In this document: one piece after another, positions 8,546 through 13,002 of the stretch
How positions within the stretch are numbered: position 1 is the stretch's first letter
Layout of the letters: every line of letters starts with the position of its first letter
Source: Emmonsiellopsis sp. PD_33
Taxonomy: Eukaryota; Ascomycota; Eurotiomycetes; Onygenales; Ajellomycetaceae
Direction of reading: 5' to 3'
Length of the DNA: 13,002 nt
Assembly (NCBI GenBank): GCA_032988165.1
Contig: JANTQF010000572.1
Coordinates: 1-13,002, forward strand
Made by a program: the position numbers and the translations under genes
The notes under the pieces: generated by a model
Seen by the model: only the letters and a program-made list of their open reading frames with translations
The model's database searches: none
What the model was told of the DNA's origin: nothing

Positions 8546-8578
8546 CTCTCTCTCCCTCCCCCCCCCTTTTTTTTTTTT
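8546..8578. repeat. Polypyrimidine tract (CT)n-C9-T12
   Basis: An uninterrupted pyrimidine run: alternating CT, then nine C (8558-8566), then twelve T (8567-8578). It directly follows the G-run cluster. Confidence 0.8.
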
Positions 8579-9159
8579 GAGGACGGGCCTTTTAGCTCTG
8601 ATAACTTAAGGAGGTTGCTGCGGTGTTAACTACCCTACCCTCTTCTACCAGTAACGGGCTTGTACGAAGAAAATATCGGACATTGATAGGGTAGATATAA
8701 TGGCATGTCATGTCTATTTTATTTCTACATAGATATGTAATTGAGAACATATCGTGTCGGGGGGGTAATGGATAGATATAGAGACTAGATAGAGAAGATA
8801 ATAGCAGCAGCAATGAGCGCTTTTTTGAGCCGTAGTAGACCTGTTTGGCGAAATGAAGAAAAGGAGAGGTATATATGGAAAGCATGTATCCATCCATCCC
8901 TCCCATCCCATGCTATATCCCATTTGCACAAACCTTTTTCGTCCCCGCGCAAATGTCTAGAGGTTATAAGCATATGAAGGTTATATAAACCAACGAGCTC
9001 TATGCGTGGCATACCATTCCCAGCTCTCGCCTCACGTAACCAACCCTTCCAACCCCCTCCAAAGAATATTTTTCCTCCCCCTGCAAATAAAATCCCAATC
9101 ATCTCCAAGGAGCTTTTCCCCGCGGAGCAGGTAACATATGAAGGACGTTTCATCCCGTA

Positions 9160-9199
9160 TTTTTTTTGAAAAAAAAAAAAAAAACAAGGAAAAAAAAAA
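9160..9199. repeat. T8 / A16 / A10 homopolymer block
   Basis: T8 (9160-9167), one G, A16 (9169-9184), CAAGG, then A10 (9190-9199). The T8/A16 pair could form a short hairpin. Low-complexity noncoding DNA. Confidence 0.75.
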
Positions 9200-11446
9200 G
9201 AAGGGCCAACTCCGAACGGAAACTTTGAAACCTTTCCCATGGACAACAGTGTGTAGGGTGGTACTCCGCAGTGTAACCAGAACCAAGGGATCGGGATCAG
9301 TATCCCCAAGGGTATCGCGGGGGAATGGTTGTGAGGGCAAATAACTACGTCATTATAAGTCATCTGGTCCTTCGCATTCATTCAATGATTTGAATTGGGG
9401 TTTTCGGGGATTTATTTTCTGTAGATAACATCTTTGCCGTAGGTCGAATTGGTGGTTTGGAGTCGGCTGTTCGGGAAAATAAGAATTGCCAACAGCATGC
9501 ATGGCCTGTGAGGGGGGGTGGGTAGGTAGTTAGTTAAGGCAGAATTGCAATCTTGAACCTTGGAAGCTTTCGTGATGACCCTTTTTGGTCGAGTTGATAA
9601 CATATCTCGAGCGGTAAGTAAAAGCTAGGGCAAAATCATCCAACATAGGGAAACGAAAGGGTGATTGGGCAAAAAAGCAAGGATGCAAAGGGTCAGTCAG
9701 ACACACGGCACACATCGTTCACATGGCCTTTTCTGCAGTGGCATCATTGATGGGTTGATTAGCCAGTGATAGAATTAACTGAACCGAGCAGTGTGTGTCA
9801 AGTATGGCACAGGTGGCTTGGGCGCAAATGCTTGATTTGCTTGATTCCCGCCTCCGACGCCGATGGCTGCATCACCGTTCCAAAGGAAGGCAACGCGAGG
9901 GGTAAAAGGTCTTGTCGTATGTCATGATTGTCCGGAGATAAACGAATTGTGTGGTTTCAGTATGGAGATTGAAAGGATTGAGCTGTGGGCTTGTGGCCGG
10001 GAGATAACTATGTTTTAGTTACACAGACGCATGTTCAGGCCGCCTCCTTGAATAGCTAACCCAGCCTTGGTCAAAGCTTGTTCTTCATGTCTTTCCTGCC
10101 CTCATCTCGTCATCAAAAATAATTGTTTTTTCACTTTGCCAATGGCGATCCATATCTCGTCTTACCTTCTTCGTCCGAGAGAGAGAAAAGGAGGGGACGG
10201 ATAACTAACGAAAGCGGGGATGCTTAGCCAGCCAGAAGAACACGGGACGGCGATATATGCCAATGGGAATAGCCGCTGCAAGCTTGTGCCTGTCAGTCTG
10301 AACACATTTCTCTGCGGCACCCGTGCCCACCCCCCGGGGCTTGGTTTGTCAGAGCGTGCGAGATCACCCAGCTGCAAGAAAACTGCTGGGTAAAATAAAA
10401 ATAAAAAAAGAACCCCCCCCCCTGCTTTACAGGGGAAGAAGGGGCTTATCCCCATCAGGCAATCCCGAGGCTCTCCAAAGAGACGGTGAGCAATCCGCCC
10501 GAATGCAAACCAAATAACTAACTAGCTTAGGGTTTGGATGGACTCATAGAGGGGTCAGCTTGAGCGAGATATCGCGCACTGGCCAGGTTGCATCACGACG
10601 GCCTTGCACAGACGCACAAGGCAGAATTCAGCCATGGGGGATTTTTTATACTTGATCCTTGTTCCGGTTGGACTGTCTTACCCCCGCGTGGAGATGGGTT
10701 TTGTGGGAGGGAGAAAAGCTGGGGTTTGATTTTATGCTGAGGTAGTTAAAGGGGTAGATAAAGTGGTCATTGTGTTTTCAAAACCCTCCACGAAATTATT
10801 AATGACGCAGTTTGACGCCTTGATACGCCCGACATAATAGTTAGTTGGATATGGGCGATCACGAATCATGATCTGATGAAATGATACCTGGAAAAGCTCG
10901 GGAAAGAAAGGGCTGTGTTTTGCGGCTACGTAAAATAAAACTGACGATCAAGATCTTATTACAATTTTTTTGAAAACAAGAAAAGAAAATCCTTTTCCCA
11001 TGGAGCGGTGTTTCAGCTAACTAGTTAAGCATCGCTTCCCAGCTTAACTAACCTAACATACTTGGCTCCCCTTGAGGCGATCCGTCTGACGGCTCAGTCG
11101 TCCGCGCGTGCCGTCTTGCCTATTCCGGATTGAGCGGCGGTCTGCAACACCAGACTCGAGCAAAGATATGAATCAGCCTGGAGAGAAACTATGAATGACA
11201 ATGTCATTGCTGATTGCATTAGATCCATTACTCTGTTGTCATTACTAATTTATTAGGAAATGTTATTCTTGTCAGGCACATATGAAGCCCCCTTTTCATC
11301 CATCCATCAAAAGGTCACATATGACCATCAATCATCAACCCAATTCCTCCGAAGCGAGCCGCTTCCCGCGTCCGCCCACTCGGGCTTCTTGCTTCCAGCT
11401 TTTTCACGGAAAACCTGAAACGGCCTGGTTTGGAATTTCTCCTGTA

Positions 11447-11460
11447 TTTTTTTTTTTTTT
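11447..11460. repeat. T14 homopolymer
   Basis: A run of fourteen T, similar to the T16 run inside the last intron of the synthetase gene. Confidence 0.75.
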
Positions 11461-11985
11461 ACTTTGGCTGACTTCACTCCCAAAGTCAGGAGACAACGGG
11501 CGCTGGTCACCCTGCATCTTCGCGCCCCAGTGCACACAACGTAATGAGTTCAATGGGTGTTGGAAAGTTGGCCTTTTGTTATTTGGTGAGTTTGTCATCT
11601 AATATGAGTGTTTGGATGTCTGGCTGGGGACGTACAAAATGGGAGATTTTGGATGGATTGGATAATGGTATGTATGTAATGTATGGACATGAATGTCCTG
11701 GCAAACAAATATGACTACCCATCATCATAATTGAGCAGTAGTTACATCATTCTCCCCAGAATGAGCTGAAGAAGAAAAAAAGACATTCTGATCCAATCCA
11801 TCTATCTGAAACTGCATGGGAAAAATAGGAAGTTATCATGCTTTTTGTTTTTGGCCTGCATCCATGTATGTCTGCATGTCTGCATATGATAACTGCACTG
11901 AGTTATATAATCTGAGGATGCTAGGGGGTAAATGGGCACACTTCCCAATGACATAATAAAGAGGTACTGTTATGAGGGGTACCTA

Positions 11986-12000
11986 GTATGTTAAACATAC
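11986..12000. repeat. Near-perfect palindrome GTATGTT-A-AACATAC
   Basis: Seven-base arms are exact reverse complements around a single central A. A GGTAC...GTACC pair lies just before it. It could be a dimeric factor site; its function is unknown. Confidence 0.45.
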
Positions 12001-12113
12001 AATAACCAACACCTTCTTACTGCTTTCCCATGCTATCCTGTCCCCATTCTGCCTTCGAGAGAATTAAAATGCTGTGTATCAGTAGGTCGCGTGTTCGCAG
12101 CGTTCAGACATGT

Positions 12114-12127
12114 ATGTACATGTACAT
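12114..12127. repeat. 14-bp perfect palindrome ATGTACATGTACAT
   Basis: This sits in a run of TGTA/CATA-rich alternating purine-pyrimidine sequence (about 12109-12149) that also contains TACATATGTATATGCAT. It may be an unstable or cruciform-prone microsatellite-like patch. Confidence 0.55.
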
Positions 12128-12275
12128 GCATAGTACATATGTATATGCATTGCCTGTCGCGTGGATAGGTACAGAACGAAACGTAAGAAGAATGCGAGTA
12201 TAATTTGGTGAAGCAAGCAAGTAAGGGACAAAGTAAATAATTACGATCAACCTGGGTGTCGCGCGATCGTGGCGG

Positions 12276-12295
12276 GGATGGATGGATGGATGGAT
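12276..12295. repeat. (GGAT)5 microsatellite
   Basis: Five tandem GGAT units followed by degenerate AGATGGGG. Confidence 0.8.
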
Positions 12296-12578
12296 AGATG
12301 GGGAAAAACAGGAACATATGCAATAATATCTGTATATATGTATAAGATGGACAGATATTATATTGATCTGGATTGGTAGTAATATGCAAAATGTGCGTAT
12401 ATGTACATTTGGAGGGGTTGATTTCTTTGCCGGGGGCCTTGACAGTGGTCGTTATTGACAAGGAAATCAATAAATAGGGACGGTTTCAGACCCAGGCAGG
12501 AGAAATTTGAGACTATGGATGAAACAGTTAATTTTGAAGAATAGTTGTAATAAGCATTCATGTTTAAAAGGGGTTGAA

Positions 12579-12611
12579 GTGCTGTGCTGTGCTGAGATTG
12601 ATTGATTGATT
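12579..12611. repeat. (GTGCT)3 next to (GATT)4
   Basis: Three GTGCT units at 12579-12593 are followed, two bases later, by four GATT units at 12596-12611. Two short tandem repeats side by side. Confidence 0.75.
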
Positions 12612-12757
12612 AAATTGAATCAAATCAACAACAACTTTTTTTGCCCAAGAAAAAACATCCAAATTTTCAAAGATTAAGTTATAAAAACACAATCATTCAT
12701 CAAGTAGGATTGCTGCTTAGTTCATATTTTGCCAGGTCAGTTCGTGAGGTAGGTTTT

Positions 12758-12778
12758 GAGGTAATATGTATGTACCTC
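12758..12778. repeat. Small inverted repeat GAGGTA...TACCTC
   Basis: Six-base arms with a 9-nt spacer. A further direct copy of GAGGTA lies at 12746-12751. It may be a factor-binding arrangement or chance. Confidence 0.35.
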
Positions 12779-13002
12779 ATGTACGTAGTAACTATGCTGT
12801 CATCAAAACCCTCCGCAGAAAAACAACATCACAAGCAATAAACACCTGCATGCCCGAGTTCAGCCCAGTTCGATGTCAATGCAATCACTCTTTCCGGGGA
12901 GTCAGCTAATAAACAGCCTTTCATCACCTCGTGGGCTAACGGGTCAATGCTATTGGTATATAACTTGGTGTTTGATATCGAATCGAACTGATGAGAGTGC
13001 GG

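Larger units (their letters stand above)
7680..13002. other. 5.3-kb gene desert rich in simple repeats
   Basis: After the synthetase stop codon I find no frame that looks coding on either strand. The longest, a minus-strand frame of about 198 codons at 8785-9381, is low-complexity and crosses homopolymers. The first few hundred bases should include the synthetase 3' UTR. The remainder contains homopolymers, di- to pentanucleotide repeats, G-rich patches, small palindromes and repeated TAACTAAC/GTTAGTTA octamers. Likely explanations are an extended upstream region or untranslated leader of a gene to the right, or a noncoding transcript. The sequence alone does not decide between them. Confidence 0.6.

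Noticed and set aside
8785..9381. 198-codon minus-strand frame
   Set aside because: It crosses poly-A/T runs, giving stretches of Phe and Lys, has no domain-like pattern and is probably chance.
1..13002. CRISPR array, insertion sequence, bacterial operon or secondary-metabolite cluster
   Set aside because: No regularly spaced repeats, no transposase, introns throughout two of the three genes, and no polyketide or peptide synthase, or tailoring enzyme set.

Overview
The window looks like nuclear DNA of a filamentous ascomycete. The evidence is short spliceosomal introns with GTATGT/GTGAGT/GTTTGT-type donors, CTAAC/CTGAT-like branch points and TAG/CAG acceptors, no operon layout, pyrimidine-rich upstream regions and many simple repeats. 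The protein families fit Eurotiomycetes, possibly Onygenales; that placement is an inference from protein style, not a database result.

Layout. (1) At the left edge, on the minus strand, are the first two exons of a gene whose N-terminus looks like a ubiquitin-associated (UBA-like) helical domain; the rest lies left of the window. (2) Positions 358-1539 are a divergent upstream region shared with the next gene. (3) Positions 1540-2940 (+) hold an intronless 466-residue SET-domain protein with all hallmark SET and post-SET motifs, probably a lysine methyltransferase. (4) Positions 2941-3773 are an intergenic/promoter region with an inverted pair of CCAAT boxes. (5) Positions 3774-7679 (+) hold a seven-exon gene for a class I adenylate-forming enzyme: an acyl-CoA synthetase of the ACSF2-like type with a probable mitochondrial presequence. 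I assembled its exons by hand into one open frame of 623 codons. Its last intron is 1,631 nt, while its other five are 55-119 nt. That intron separates the A8 hinge region from the short final exon carrying the catalytic A10 lysine. (6) Positions 7680-13002 are a 5.3-kb stretch with no coding region I can support. It is full of homopolymers, microsatellites, quadruplex-type G runs and small palindromes, and could be a long regulatory or untranslated region of a gene to the right, or contain a noncoding transcript.

The three genes are not an obvious pathway: one is ubiquitin-related, one chromatin-related and one lipid-metabolic. I saw no secondary-metabolite cluster, transposon, tRNA, rRNA or CRISPR array, and no clear undescribed system. 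The best leads are the giant last intron with a built-in truncated reading frame, the uORFs overlapping the SET gene start, and the repeat-dense gene desert.
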